From Anianibacter sp965662745 (GTDB taxonomy: Bacteria > Pseudomonadota > Alphaproteobacteria > Rhodobacterales > Rhodobacteraceae): a stretch of 64,000 nt of DNA. The notes below the pieces were generated by a model. The model searched no databases, had not been told where the DNA came from, and saw nothing but the letters and a program-made list of their open reading frames with translations. This document shows positions 16,453-24,562 of the stretch, piece by piece. Both the position numbers and the translations under genes were made by a program. Location of the stretch: positions 11,112 through 75,111 of the forward strand of contig CBFIJK010000009.1 in the NCBI GenBank assembly GCA_965662745.1, in the 5' to 3' direction. Every line of letters starts with the position of its first letter. Positions within the stretch are counted from its first letter, which is position 1.

Positions 16453-17031
16453 ATGCCTGCCGCCAATCCCGCAGCCCTCGACTTTCTGCTGACGCGCCGG
16501 TCGCGTCCCGCCAAGACGCTGACGACGCCCGTTCCCGATCGCGAAACGCTGCGGATTCTTCTGACGGCAGCGGGGCGCACGCCGGATCATGGAAAACTGG
16601 AGCCGTGGCGCTTCATCGTTCTGGAAAGCGCGGCGCTGGATCGTCTAGCGGAACTGGTGAAGATACGCGGCGCGGCCTTGGGCAAATCGGACGAAGACAT
16701 CGCCAAGTCCGTCTCGCAATATGCCGACGCTGATCTCGCAGTCGCCGTGGTCGAGGTGCAAAAACCGTCCGAGAAGATCCCCGCACTGGAAATGACCTAT
16801 TCCGCCGGGGCGGTCTGCCTTGCGCTTGTGAACGCTGCGCTGGCGGCCGGCTGGGGCGCGAACTGGCTGTCGGGCTGGCCCAGCCATGACGCGGAATTTC
16901 TTCGGGACGGATTCGGGCTGGCCGAGAATGAACGCATCGCAGGCCTGATCCATCTTGGCACCGAGACCTCTGCCCCGCCGGAACGCCCACGCCCGGATAT
17001 CGACGCGATCACCACCTGGGTCTTTGAATGA
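16453..17031 (+). CDS. Nitroreductase family protein
   Basis: A 192-residue FMN-dependent oxidoreductase of the YdjA-like nitroreductase group, which is shorter than NfsB-type enzymes. The N-terminal FMN-phosphate-binding LLTRRSRPAKTL, the middle RTPDHGKLEPWRF and the C-terminal GLGENERI-like stretch (GFGLAENERIAGLIHLG) fit the family. Physiological substrate is unknown. The ATG at 16453 follows AAAGGACGACCC. Its stop overlaps the start of the EI24 gene by 4 bases (ATGA), so the two are translationally coupled. Confidence 0.9.
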   Translation: MPAANPAALDFLLTRRSRPAKTLTTPVPDRETLRILLTAAGRTPDHGKLEPWRFIVLESAALDRLAELVKIRGAALGKSDEDIAKSVSQYADADLAVAVVEVQKPSEKIPALEMTYSAGAVCLALVNAALAAGWGANWLSGWPSHDAEFLRDGFGLAENERIAGLIHLGTETSAPPERPRPDIDAITTWVFE

Positions 17032-17726
17032 TCGTCGGGGACGCGCTGAAGGCCATCGGCCAGCTTGGCGATCCACGCTTTCGCGGGGTGCTCTTGAAAG
17101 GGATCGGGCTGACGATCCTATTGCTGCTCGCAGTCTATGCGCTGACGTTCTGGGGCGTCGGTCTTTTGCTGCCGGACAGCTTCAGCATCCCCTTTATCGG
17201 AGAGGTTTCATGGGTCGACGATATCGCATCGGGCGCGTCGCTGATCCTGATGATGGGGCTGTCGGTTTTCCTGATGGTGCCCGTCGCCTCGGCCTTCACG
17301 GGCATCTTTCTGGATGAGGTCGCCGATGCGGTAGAGGACCGGCACTATCCAGGCCTAAGCGCGCCGATCCGCATCGGGTTTGCCGAGAACCTGCGACAAA
17401 GCGTGAAATTCCTCGGCACGCTGATCGTCGCGAATATTGCGGCGCTCGTGCTGTACTTTGTCTTCGCACCCTTCGCGCCACTGATTTTCTGGGCGCTCAA
17501 CGGGTTTCTGCTTAGCCGGGAATATTTCCAGCTCGTCGCGCTGCGGCACCTGACCCCGCCCGAGGCCACGCGCTTGCGCAAACGCAACAGCGCAAAAATC
17601 TGGTTGGCAGGCGCGCTTATGGCGGTGCCGCTAACCATTCCGCTTTTGAACCTACTGGTTCCGGTGCTGGGCGCGGCGACGTTCACGCATCTCTTTCACC
17701 GGATCAAGTCTCGCCCATCCGGTTGA
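17028..17726 (+). CDS. EI24 domain-containing membrane protein (CysZ-like)
   Basis: A 232-residue membrane protein of the EI24/CysZ family. Four hydrophobic stretches are visible at about residues 22-50, 67-95, 128-165 and 190-220, together with GIFLDEVADAVEDRHYPG and LSREYFQLVALRHL, both typical of the family. CysZ imports sulfate, but alphaproteobacterial EI24 proteins have not been firmly linked to sulfate and no cys genes lie nearby. It is translationally coupled to the nitroreductase gene, and its 3' end overlaps the convergent DUF1467 gene by 23 bases. Confidence 0.85.
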   Translation: MIVGDALKAIGQLGDPRFRGVLLKGIGLTILLLLAVYALTFWGVGLLLPDSFSIPFIGEVSWVDDIASGASLILMMGLSVFLMVPVASAFTGIFLDEVADAVEDRHYPGLSAPIRIGFAENLRQSVKFLGTLIVANIAALVLYFVFAPFAPLIFWALNGFLLSREYFQLVALRHLTPPEATRLRKRNSAKIWLAGALMAVPLTIPLLNLLVPVLGAATFTHLFHRIKSRPSG

Positions 17727-17976
17727 AGACATCGATGCTTTCAACCGTAACAAGGCCGGTGACGATCACGCCCGCGACGATGGCCCAGATCACGAACGCG
17801 GCGATGGTCGTCTGAAGGAACTTGCGTTTGAGGTTAAGGCGCGCGGGCGATCCGGCATGGGTGCCGGGCTCTATCTCGCCCTCGTCGCCTTGTGTGCGCA
17901 GGCCAAGTGGCAGCACGACAAACAGCGTCATGAACCAGACGACAGCGAACAGAACCAGACCTGTGACAAAGCCCAT
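17704..17976 (-). CDS. DUF1467 family membrane protein
   Basis: A 90-residue protein with two membrane segments (about residues 3-25 and 58-80) joined by a charged loop GLRTQGDEGEIEPGTHAGSP, the layout of the DUF1467 family. In alphaproteobacteria this gene habitually follows the methylmalonyl-CoA epimerase gene, as here, where its start codon overlaps the mce stop by one base (TGATG). Function is unknown. The last 23 bases overlap the convergent EI24 gene. Confidence 0.88.
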   Translation of the reverse strand: MGFVTGLVLFAVVWFMTLFVVLPLGLRTQGDEGEIEPGTHAGSPARLNLKRKFLQTTIAAFVIWAIVAGVIVTGLVTVESIDVFNRMGET

Positions 17977-18380
17977 CAGACCTGCTCCAACTCGACGAGG
18001 GTGCCGTTGAAATCCTTGGGATGCAGGAAGAGAACCGGCTTTCCATGGGCGCCGATCTTGGGCTCTCCGCTGCCCAGAACACGCGCGCCCTGATCCTTTA
18101 GACGGTCCCGCGCGGCCAGAATATCATCGACCTCGTAGCAAACGTGGTGAATGCCGCCTGACGGGTTCTTGTCGAGGAACCCCTTGATCGGGCTGTCCTC
18201 GCCCAAGGGAAAGAGCAGCTCGATCTTGGTGTTTGGCAATTCGATGAAGACGACGGTGACGCCATGGTCCGGTTCGTCCTGCGGCGCACCGACATTCGCG
18301 CCCAGTGTATCGCGATAAAGCGCCGAGGCCGCGTCGAGATCCGGCACGGCTATGGCGACGTGATTGAGGCGTCCGATCAT
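17976..18380 (-). CDS. mce: Methylmalonyl-CoA epimerase
   Basis: A 134-residue vicinal-oxygen-chelate fold enzyme that interconverts (S)- and (R)-methylmalonyl-CoA in propionyl-CoA catabolism and the ethylmalonyl-CoA pathway. Metal-binding features are LNHVAIAVPDL near the start (His7), GGIHHVCYEVDD (His78/His79) and the C-terminal LVELEQV glutamate. Length is normal. It is the first gene of a two-gene unit with DUF1467. No mutase or propionyl-CoA carboxylase genes are in the window. Confidence 0.93.
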   Translation of the reverse strand: MIGRLNHVAIAVPDLDAASALYRDTLGANVGAPQDEPDHGVTVVFIELPNTKIELLFPLGEDSPIKGFLDKNPSGGIHHVCYEVDDILAARDRLKDQGARVLGSGEPKIGAHGKPVLFLHPKDFNGTLVELEQV

Positions 18381-18520
18381 GGCGTTCTGGTCCCTTGCAA
18401 TACAGTCCCGCTCTTATGTCGGTGGAAGGTGCGTATCGCAAGTGACCGGTCGTCGCGGCCTTAACCTCTGATTCAGCAAACTCGTCCTAGCTTTGGGCAT
18501 CCGCATCAAAGGACGCTGCC

Positions 18521-19243
18521 ATGCCTGATTCTCTGACCCTCGATATGAATGAACGCCTGCGCCCTACCCCGTCACGCCCCCTGGCCGGAATGACCATCCT
18601 GATGGTCGAAGACAGCCGGTATGCGTCCGAAGCCGTGCGGCTGATGAGCCTGCGATCAGGCGCGCGGCTGCGCCGGGCCGACTGCCTTGCCGCCGCCGAC
18701 CGACATCTCAGGGTGTATCGCCCCACGGTGATGATCGTCGATCTTGGCCTTCCGGACGGGTCTGGGCTGGAACTGATCGATGACCTGTCCCGCAGCGATC
18801 CGCGGATTCCCGCGATTCTGGCCACCAGTGGCGACGCCGAGGCGCTGGAGCGTGCAAGGCTGATCGGCGCGGACGGTGTGCTGCCAAAGCCGCTGGAAAG
18901 CCTCGGCACTTTTCAGACAGCGGTCTTGTCCGCTCTCCCCGACGAGATGCGGCCCACTGGCCCCCGCGCCGTACCCAGCGAGACGGTGGCGCCCGACGAC
19001 ATGGCGCTCATGGATGACTACGCCAGAGTGGCCGAGATCATCGCAGGTCCCGAAAGCGACCGGGGAATGGACTATGTCGCGCAGTTTCTCGGCGGGCTTG
19101 GCCATGCCGTGCAGGACGCCGTTCTTTCCGACGCGGCAGAGCGCCTGCGCTGCCATCACGAAGGTGGACAGCCGGTGCTGGGCGACATGGCGCAAATCGC
19201 AGGTCTCTTGCAGGACCGGATGGCCCGGCGCACCGCTGTCTAG
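18521..19243 (+). CDS. Response regulator receiver protein
   Basis: A 240-residue protein with a receiver domain at about residues 23-140 and a C-terminal helical part of about 80 residues that is not a recognisable DNA-binding domain. Receiver residues are the acidic pair Glu30/Asp31 (MVEDSR), phospho-acceptor Asp74 (VDLGLPDGSG), Thr102/Ser103 (ATSGD) and Lys123 (LPKPLE), so it should be phosphorylatable. No histidine kinase is adjacent, so it is an orphan regulator. The C-terminal region might mediate protein-protein signalling. Its last bases overlap the convergent GNAT gene by 4. Confidence 0.88.
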   Translation: MPDSLTLDMNERLRPTPSRPLAGMTILMVEDSRYASEAVRLMSLRSGARLRRADCLAAADRHLRVYRPTVMIVDLGLPDGSGLELIDDLSRSDPRIPAILATSGDAEALERARLIGADGVLPKPLESLGTFQTAVLSALPDEMRPTGPRAVPSETVAPDDMALMDDYARVAEIIAGPESDRGMDYVAQFLGGLGHAVQDAVLSDAAERLRCHHEGGQPVLGDMAQIAGLLQDRMARRTAV

Positions 19244-19956
19244 CGCAGCGCCGGATCACCGGCGACGCGGATCGGGGTGGTCAGCGCGCCAAGGGATTGC
19301 ACCTGCCTTCCTTTCCCATCGAAGTTCGCGGGATCGAGCCAGGTGTCGTAAGCCGCCTGCAGCGCGGGCCATTCCGCGTCGATGGTCGCGAACCAGGCAG
19401 TGTCACGGTTGCGCCCCTTCACGATCCCGGCCTGCCTGAAGACGCCCTCATAGGACAGGCCCAGCCGCTCTGCCGCACGGCGCGACGGAAGGTTCGCGGC
19501 GTCGCATTTCCATTCAAACCGGCGATACCCGGCTTCGAAGGCCCAGCCGATCATCAGGATGAACGCCTCGCTCGCAGCTCGGGTTTTCTGAAGGCTGGTC
19601 GACAAGTTGATATGCCCCAGCTCGATCGACCCCATCGCCGGGTTGATCCGCAGATAGCTAGCGACACCGGCCCAGTCGCCGCCCGTCTCGCGGATCGCAT
19701 AGAATATCGGATCGTCCCCAAACGCCGTGTCCTGCATCCAGTCCCGATAGTGGTCTTCGGCCTCGAACGGCCCATAAGGCAGCCAATCCCAGATCGCATC
19801 ATCGGCGCTGTTCGCCCGGTGCAAGGCGGGCGCATGATCCAGGCTCAGCCGCTCAAGAACAACGTAGCGCCCCTCAATCCGATGTGGTCCAGGTGCGGGC
19901 GGCGGGGTCCAATCAGACAGGTCGGAAGACCGCTCACTCCCCTTCAAACCTGCCAT
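19240..19956 (-). CDS. GNAT family N-acetyltransferase (RimJ/RimL-like)
   Basis: A 238-residue acetyltransferase of the GNAT_3 (RimJ/RimL) type. Supporting segments are GRYVVLERLSLDHAPALHRA, IGxxSYLRINP-like GVASYLRINPAMGSIELGHI, and FEWKCDAANLPSRRAAERLG, where the Asn and following helix are family hallmarks. About 30 extra residues follow the domain. Substrate is unknown; members acetylate protein N-termini or small molecules. The ATG at 19956 is preferred to an in-frame ATG at 20007, although neither has a strong ribosome-binding site. Confidence 0.87.
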   Translation of the reverse strand: MAGLKGSERSSDLSDWTPPPAPGPHRIEGRYVVLERLSLDHAPALHRANSADDAIWDWLPYGPFEAEDHYRDWMQDTAFGDDPIFYAIRETGGDWAGVASYLRINPAMGSIELGHINLSTSLQKTRAASEAFILMIGWAFEAGYRRFEWKCDAANLPSRRAAERLGLSYEGVFRQAGIVKGRNRDTAWFATIDAEWPALQAAYDTWLDPANFDGKGRQVQSLGALTTPIRVAGDPALR

Positions 19957-20067
19957 GGCGCGCACTTTCTTATTGACCGAATGACAAGCGGGCCGGCATA
20001 TGTTCACCTAAAGTTCCCACCGCCGTAGCCCTCAATGTCGTTGCATCCGGGCCCGCGCGAAGTCAAG

Positions 20068-20715
20068 ATGTCGGTTATGGCCATGAACCCTTCACAAGAT
20101 TTGCGCGACTTTCTGGGCAAGGACCGCTTTGGCACTGTCATGGCCGACCCGCCCTGGCGCTTCCAGAACCGCACCGGCAAGGTCGCGCCGGAACACGGCC
20201 GTCTTGCGCGTTATCCCACGATGGATCTGGATGCGATCTGCGATCTGCCCGTGGCCGACCACCTTGAGGACCGCGCGCATTGCTATCTGTGGGTGCCCAA
20301 CGCGCTATTGCCCGACGGGCTGCGGGTGCTTCAGGCATGGGGGTTCGAGTACAAATCCAACATCGTCTGGCACAAGATCCGCAAGGATGGCGGCTCGGAC
20401 GGGCGCGGCGTAGGGTTCTACTTTCGCAACGTGACCGAAATCCTGCTCTTTGGCACGCGCGGCAAGAATGCCCGCACGCTGGATGCCGGACGGCGCCAGG
20501 TCAACATGATGCAGACTCGCAAACGCGAACATTCACGCAAACCGGATGAACAATACGAGCTGATCGAATCCTGCAGCTGGGGGCCCTATCTGGAACTCTT
20601 CGGCCGCGGCGTCCGCGAAGGCTGGACCGTCTGGGGAAATCAGGCAGATGCCGATTACAAACCCAGCTGGAAGACCTATGCTTATAATTCATCGGCGCAT
20701 CTTGCGGCCGAATAG
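20068..20715 (+). CDS. MT-A70 family adenine methyltransferase
   Basis: A SAM-dependent N6-adenine methyltransferase of the MT-A70 family. The catalytic DPPW is at about residue 27 (VMADPPWRFQ), and the middle has CYLWVPNALLPDGL and KSNIVWHKIRKDG, with GFYFRNVTEILLFGTRG after it. The C-terminal part YELIESCSWGPYLELFGR is also typical. Bacterial members are thought to act on DNA, often in mobile or defence contexts. The start is ambiguous among ATGs at 20035, 20068, 20077 and 20083. The stop codon TAG abuts the ATG of the cytosine methyltransferase, so it is in one unit with the restriction-modification pair. Confidence 0.88.
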   Translation: MSVMAMNPSQDLRDFLGKDRFGTVMADPPWRFQNRTGKVAPEHGRLARYPTMDLDAICDLPVADHLEDRAHCYLWVPNALLPDGLRVLQAWGFEYKSNIVWHKIRKDGGSDGRGVGFYFRNVTEILLFGTRGKNARTLDAGRRQVNMMQTRKREHSRKPDEQYELIESCSWGPYLELFGRGVREGWTVWGNQADADYKPSWKTYAYNSSAHLAAE

Positions 20716-21699
20716 ATGGACGGGTCCAAATATATCAATCGACCGCTGACATCGGTTGAAGTGTGCGCTGGCGCTGGCGGCCAGGCTCTTGGCCTTGAAC
20801 GCGCCGGGTTTCGGCATCTTGCGTTGTGTGAATTGGACAAACACGCGCGCGCGACATTGAAGTTGAATAGACCGGATTGGAATGTCTGTGAAGGATCGCA
20901 GGCAGACCTCAAGCAGTTCGACGCAAGGCCGTATCGCGGCGTTGACCTCTTGGCAGGTGGGCTGCCATGCCCGCCGTTTTCAAAGGCCGGTCATCAGTTG
21001 GGCGCCGAAGATGAACGAAACCTGTTCCCGGATTTTCTGCGCCTCGTAAAGGAATGCAAACCCAAGGCCGTCCTGATCGAGAACGTCAGAGGGTTTCTGG
21101 ATGCCGCATTCGCAGATTTCCGAGAAGAGCTCGTAACCCAATTCAATTCGCTTGGATATTCGGTGTCCTGGAAGCTTCTGAATGCCAGCGACTTCGGCGT
21201 GAGCCAGCTTCGCCCCCGCGTCGCAATCGTGGCGATAAAGAAGGGCTCGGCGTCGCTCTTCAGGTGGCCGGACACCTGCGATCAACCGCCAGCTACGGTT
21301 GGTGAACTCCTTTCCGACCTGATGGAAAGCGGCGGATGGCAGGGGGCCAAGACATGGTCCGAAACGGCTGACGCGATTGCCCCCACCATCGTTGGCGGCT
21401 CATTGAAACATGGTGGACCTGACTTGGGCCCGACGCGTGCACGAAAGGCTTGGGCGTCGCTTGGGGTGGAAGGCAGAACCATTGCCGACAGCCCGCCGGA
21501 CGCCAATTTCGAGGGCATGCCGAGGCTGACGGTGCGGATGGTTGCCCGGCTTCAGGGCTTTCCGGACGACTGGCAGTTTTCCGGAAAGAAGACCCCGGCT
21601 TACCGCCAAGTGGGCAATGCGTTCCCGCCTCCTGTCGCCGAAGCACTCGGAAATGCGATCCAACGCGTCTTGGTTGATATGGAAATGGCCACGGCATGA
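20716..21699 (+). CDS. DNA (cytosine-5-)-methyltransferase of an NgoMIV-type system
   Basis: A 327-residue C5-cytosine methyltransferase that should protect host DNA from the restriction enzyme encoded next to it. Motif I is VEVCAGAGGQALGLERAGF, motif IV with the catalytic cysteine is GGLPCPPFS (Cys85), motif VI is ENVRG, motif VIII is QLRPRV, and the C-terminal motifs IX-X include YRQVGNAFPPPVAEALG. Target specificity is inferred as GCCGGC from the partner. Its start abuts the MT-A70 stop and its stop overlaps the endonuclease start (ATGA). Codon use is less GC-biased than flanking housekeeping genes, suggesting horizontal transfer. Confidence 0.93.
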   Translation: MDGSKYINRPLTSVEVCAGAGGQALGLERAGFRHLALCELDKHARATLKLNRPDWNVCEGSQADLKQFDARPYRGVDLLAGGLPCPPFSKAGHQLGAEDERNLFPDFLRLVKECKPKAVLIENVRGFLDAAFADFREELVTQFNSLGYSVSWKLLNASDFGVSQLRPRVAIVAIKKGSASLFRWPDTCDQPPATVGELLSDLMESGGWQGAKTWSETADAIAPTIVGGSLKHGGPDLGPTRARKAWASLGVEGRTIADSPPDANFEGMPRLTVRMVARLQGFPDDWQFSGKKTPAYRQVGNAFPPPVAEALGNAIQRVLVDMEMATA

Positions 21700-22541
21700 A
21701 ACCCGCCGCTTTCGCGCTCTTTCGGAAAGCGTTTCATGCGGCACTTCTTGATCGCGTCTTGTCCGTCGATAGCACGGGCATCCCCAGCAATGCGGATAAG
21801 AGCAGCGCTCCAAGCAAGCGAATTGCAGCTTCGATTCTGGAAAATCTCGGCCACGCGCAGGTGTCAAAGAAAATTGCAGGTCAGACAGCGGGTAGCGATT
21901 TCGAAAGCATCTGCGCTGATTACATACGCGATTCTTTCGGGAGTCTTGGCCATATACGCCCAGGCGATTTCGACGTTCGCAAAGGCGGCTTTATCGCTGG
22001 CTTCCAGCAATATGCGCATCTGGATGATCTTGAGCGGATTGCAAAGTCCAATCTGGAAATTGCGACTGCACTAGGGTCAGACTATCTGATCAAGCCGGAC
22101 ATCATAGTGTCTCGCATGCCGCTGTCCGACGACGCGCTGAATGCATCAGACGTTGTGGTTGATCACACCGTCAGCAATCTTTCCGGCCTTCGCCGCACCA
22201 ATGACCCAAGACCGATCCTGCACGCTTCGGTCAGCTGCAAGTGGACCCTGCGGAGCGACAGGGCGCAAAATGCGCGTTCAGAAGGCCTTAACCTTGTGAG
22301 GAACCGAAAAGGCGCCCTTCCACACGTCGTTGTCGTCACAGGAGAGCCTCTGCCTAGCCGCATTGCCTCACTGGCGTTGGGAACAGGGGATATCGACAAC
22401 GTGTACCACTTCGCTCTGCACGAATTGCGCCAGGCCGTTTCGGCACCCGGTGACGAAGGATATCGGGACACGCTAGAAATGATGATAGAGGGCGGAAGGC
22501 TGAAAGACATTTCAGACCTTCCGCTTGATCTCGCGATCTAA
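21696..22541 (+). CDS. NgoMIV family type II restriction endonuclease
   Basis: A 281-residue restriction enzyme of the NgoMIV family, which cleaves G^CCGGC as a tetramer. The active-site pattern PD-x46-CK is visible as Asp135 (LIKPDIIVSR) and Ser180-Cys181-Lys182 (ASVSCKW), with Glu70 in DFESICAD. The RSDR motif at 186-189, four residues after the lysine, corresponds to the NgoMIV residues that read the CCGG core, so specificity is probably retained. No truncation or stop interrupts the gene, so the system looks functional. It overlaps the methyltransferase gene by 4 bases and the convergent aspS gene by 4 bases, showing precise insertion into the locus. Confidence 0.92.
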   Translation: MKPAAFALFRKAFHAALLDRVLSVDSTGIPSNADKSSAPSKRIAASILENLGHAQVSKKIAGQTAGSDFESICADYIRDSFGSLGHIRPGDFDVRKGGFIAGFQQYAHLDDLERIAKSNLEIATALGSDYLIKPDIIVSRMPLSDDALNASDVVVDHTVSNLSGLRRTNDPRPILHASVSCKWTLRSDRAQNARSEGLNLVRNRKGALPHVVVVTGEPLPSRIASLALGTGDIDNVYHFALHELRQAVSAPGDEGYRDTLEMMIEGGRLKDISDLPLDLAI

Positions 22542-24316
22542 TCCTCGCGCGGCAGAACCCGCAGGCCCAGCTCGCGCAGCTGCTCGTTCATCGGCTCGGA
22601 CGGGGCGCCCATCATCAGGTCTTCGGCGCGCTGGTTCATCGGGAACATGATGACTTCGCGGATGTTCGCCTCGTCCGCCAGCAACATGACCATCCGGTCG
22701 ATGCCCGCCGCGCAGCCGCCGTGGGGCGGCGCGCCGTATCGGAACGCGTTGACCATTCCGCCGAAGCGTTTCTCGACCTCGTCGCGGCCGTATCCCGCGA
22801 TCTCGAAGGCCTTGAACATGATGTCGGGCTGGTGGTTCCGGATCGCGCCCGACACCAGCTCATACCCGTTGCAGGCCAGGTCGTACTGATAGCCGAGCAC
22901 ATCCAGTGGATCGCCGTCCAGCGCGTCCATACCGCCTTGCGGCATCGAGAACGGGTTGTGCGAGAAATCCAGTGTGCCGGTTTCCTCGTCGCGTTCGTAC
23001 ATCGGGAAATCGACGATCCAGCAAAAGGCGAAGCGGTCCTTGTCGGTCAGCCCCAGTTCCTCGCCGATGGTCACGCGCGCCTTGGCTGCGACACGCTCAA
23101 AGCTGGCGGGCTTGCCGCCAAGGAAGAAGGCCGCGTCGCCAATGCCAAGGCCCAGCTGCTGACGGATCGCCTCGGTCCGCTCAGGACCAATGTTCTTGGC
23201 GAGCGGTCCGGCAGCTTCCATCTGGCCGTCGGTTTCCCGCCAGAAGATATAGCCCATGCCCGGCAGGCCCTCTTTCTGGGCAAAGCTGTTCATGCGGTCG
23301 CAAAACTTGCGGCTGCCGCCCTTGGGCGCGGGGATGGCGCGGATTTGCGTGCCGTCCTGCTCAAGGAGCTTGGCGAAGATCGCAAAGCCCGAGCCTCGGA
23401 AATGGTCCGACACGTCCTGCATCTCGATCGGGTTGCGCAGGTCCGGCTTGTCGGTGCCGTATTTCGCGAGCGCGTCGGCATAGGTGATGCGCGGCCAGTC
23501 GGCATCGACACGGCGGCCGCCGCCGAATTCCTCGAAACAGCCCTGCATCACCGGCTGGATGGCGGCGAAAACGTCATCCTGGGTGACAAAGCTCATTTCG
23601 AGGTCAAGCTGGTAGAAATCGGTGGGCGAGCGGTCGGCGCGCGGGTCTTCATCGCGGAAACAGGGTGCGATCTGGAAATACTTGTCAAAGCCCGACACCA
23701 TGATCAGCTGCTTGAATTGCTGCGGCGCCTGAGGGAGCGCGTAGAACTTTCCGGGATGCAGCCGCGACGGCACAAGGAAGTCGCGCGCTCCTTCGGGGCT
23801 GGACGCGGTGATGATCGGGGTCTGGAATTCGGTAAAGCCCTGCCCCCACATGCGCTGGCGCAGATCAGCGACGACCTTGGACCGCAACATGATGTTGTCG
23901 TGCAGCTGCTGGCGGCGCAGGTCGAGAAAACGATACCGCAGGCGCGTTTCCTCAGGGTATTCCTGATCGCCGAAGACCATCAGCGGCAGCTCGTCCGCAG
24001 CACCGAGAACTTCGATGTCGCGGATAAACACCTCGATCTCGCCGGTGGGGATCTTGGTGTTCACAAGGCTTTCATCGCGCGCCTTCACCTCGCCGTCGAT
24101 GCGGATGCACCATTCGCTGCGTACCTTTTCCACCTCGGCAAACACCGCGCTGTCGGGATCGCACAAGACTTGCGTCATGCCGTAGTGGTCACGCAGGTCA
24201 ATGAACAGCACGCCGCCGTGGTCGCGAACGCGGTGGACCCAGCCGGCCAGGCGGACGGTCTCGCCCACATTCGCTTTGGTCAGATCGGCGCAGGTATGGC
24301 TGCGATAGGCGTGCAT
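22538..24316 (-). CDS. aspS: Aspartyl-tRNA synthetase
   Basis: A 592-residue class IIb aminoacyl-tRNA synthetase. It begins with an OB-fold anticodon-binding domain (VRLAGWVHRVRDHGGVLFIDLR), followed by the class II core with LQAPQQFKQ-like LPQAPQQFKQLIMVSGFDKYF and FRDEDPRADRSP (motif 2), a bacterial GAD insertion, and motif 3 GIDRMVML near the C-terminus. The ATG at 24316 gives the usual MHAYRSHTC start; an in-frame upstream extension is not family-like. The enzyme may be non-discriminating (Asp/Asn) as in many alphaproteobacteria, but that cannot be read here. Confidence 0.97.
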   Translation of the reverse strand: MHAYRSHTCADLTKANVGETVRLAGWVHRVRDHGGVLFIDLRDHYGMTQVLCDPDSAVFAEVEKVRSEWCIRIDGEVKARDESLVNTKIPTGEIEVFIRDIEVLGAADELPLMVFGDQEYPEETRLRYRFLDLRRQQLHDNIMLRSKVVADLRQRMWGQGFTEFQTPIITASSPEGARDFLVPSRLHPGKFYALPQAPQQFKQLIMVSGFDKYFQIAPCFRDEDPRADRSPTDFYQLDLEMSFVTQDDVFAAIQPVMQGCFEEFGGGRRVDADWPRITYADALAKYGTDKPDLRNPIEMQDVSDHFRGSGFAIFAKLLEQDGTQIRAIPAPKGGSRKFCDRMNSFAQKEGLPGMGYIFWRETDGQMEAAGPLAKNIGPERTEAIRQQLGLGIGDAAFFLGGKPASFERVAAKARVTIGEELGLTDKDRFAFCWIVDFPMYERDEETGTLDFSHNPFSMPQGGMDALDGDPLDVLGYQYDLACNGYELVSGAIRNHQPDIMFKAFEIAGYGRDEVEKRFGGMVNAFRYGAPPHGGCAAGIDRMVMLLADEANIREVIMFPMNQRAEDLMMGAPSEPMNEQLRELGLRVLPRED

Positions 24317-24562
24317 GGTGGGTGTCCTGTCAGTAGGGGCGCATTCGGGGCGTCGCGCCGATACAGCGTGACGGGGCTTGGAAGTCAAGGGATCCGCCCG
24401 GTCCCGCGCGGTCGAGAGACGCAGCGATTCGGCGCTTCATCGCCCGGAACTTGATTTCCAGACAGAATGTCGCACATTTCGTTAGAGGCCGTTGCTGGTG
24501 TATTATCAAATTGCGGCCATTGGAAAGGACTGGCCCGAAGGCGCCAAGACATCAGGGGTGAT

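Noticed and set aside
22721..24454. A 577-codon plus-strand ORF antisense to aspS
   Set aside because: Shadow of aspS, whose motifs are complete on the other strand.
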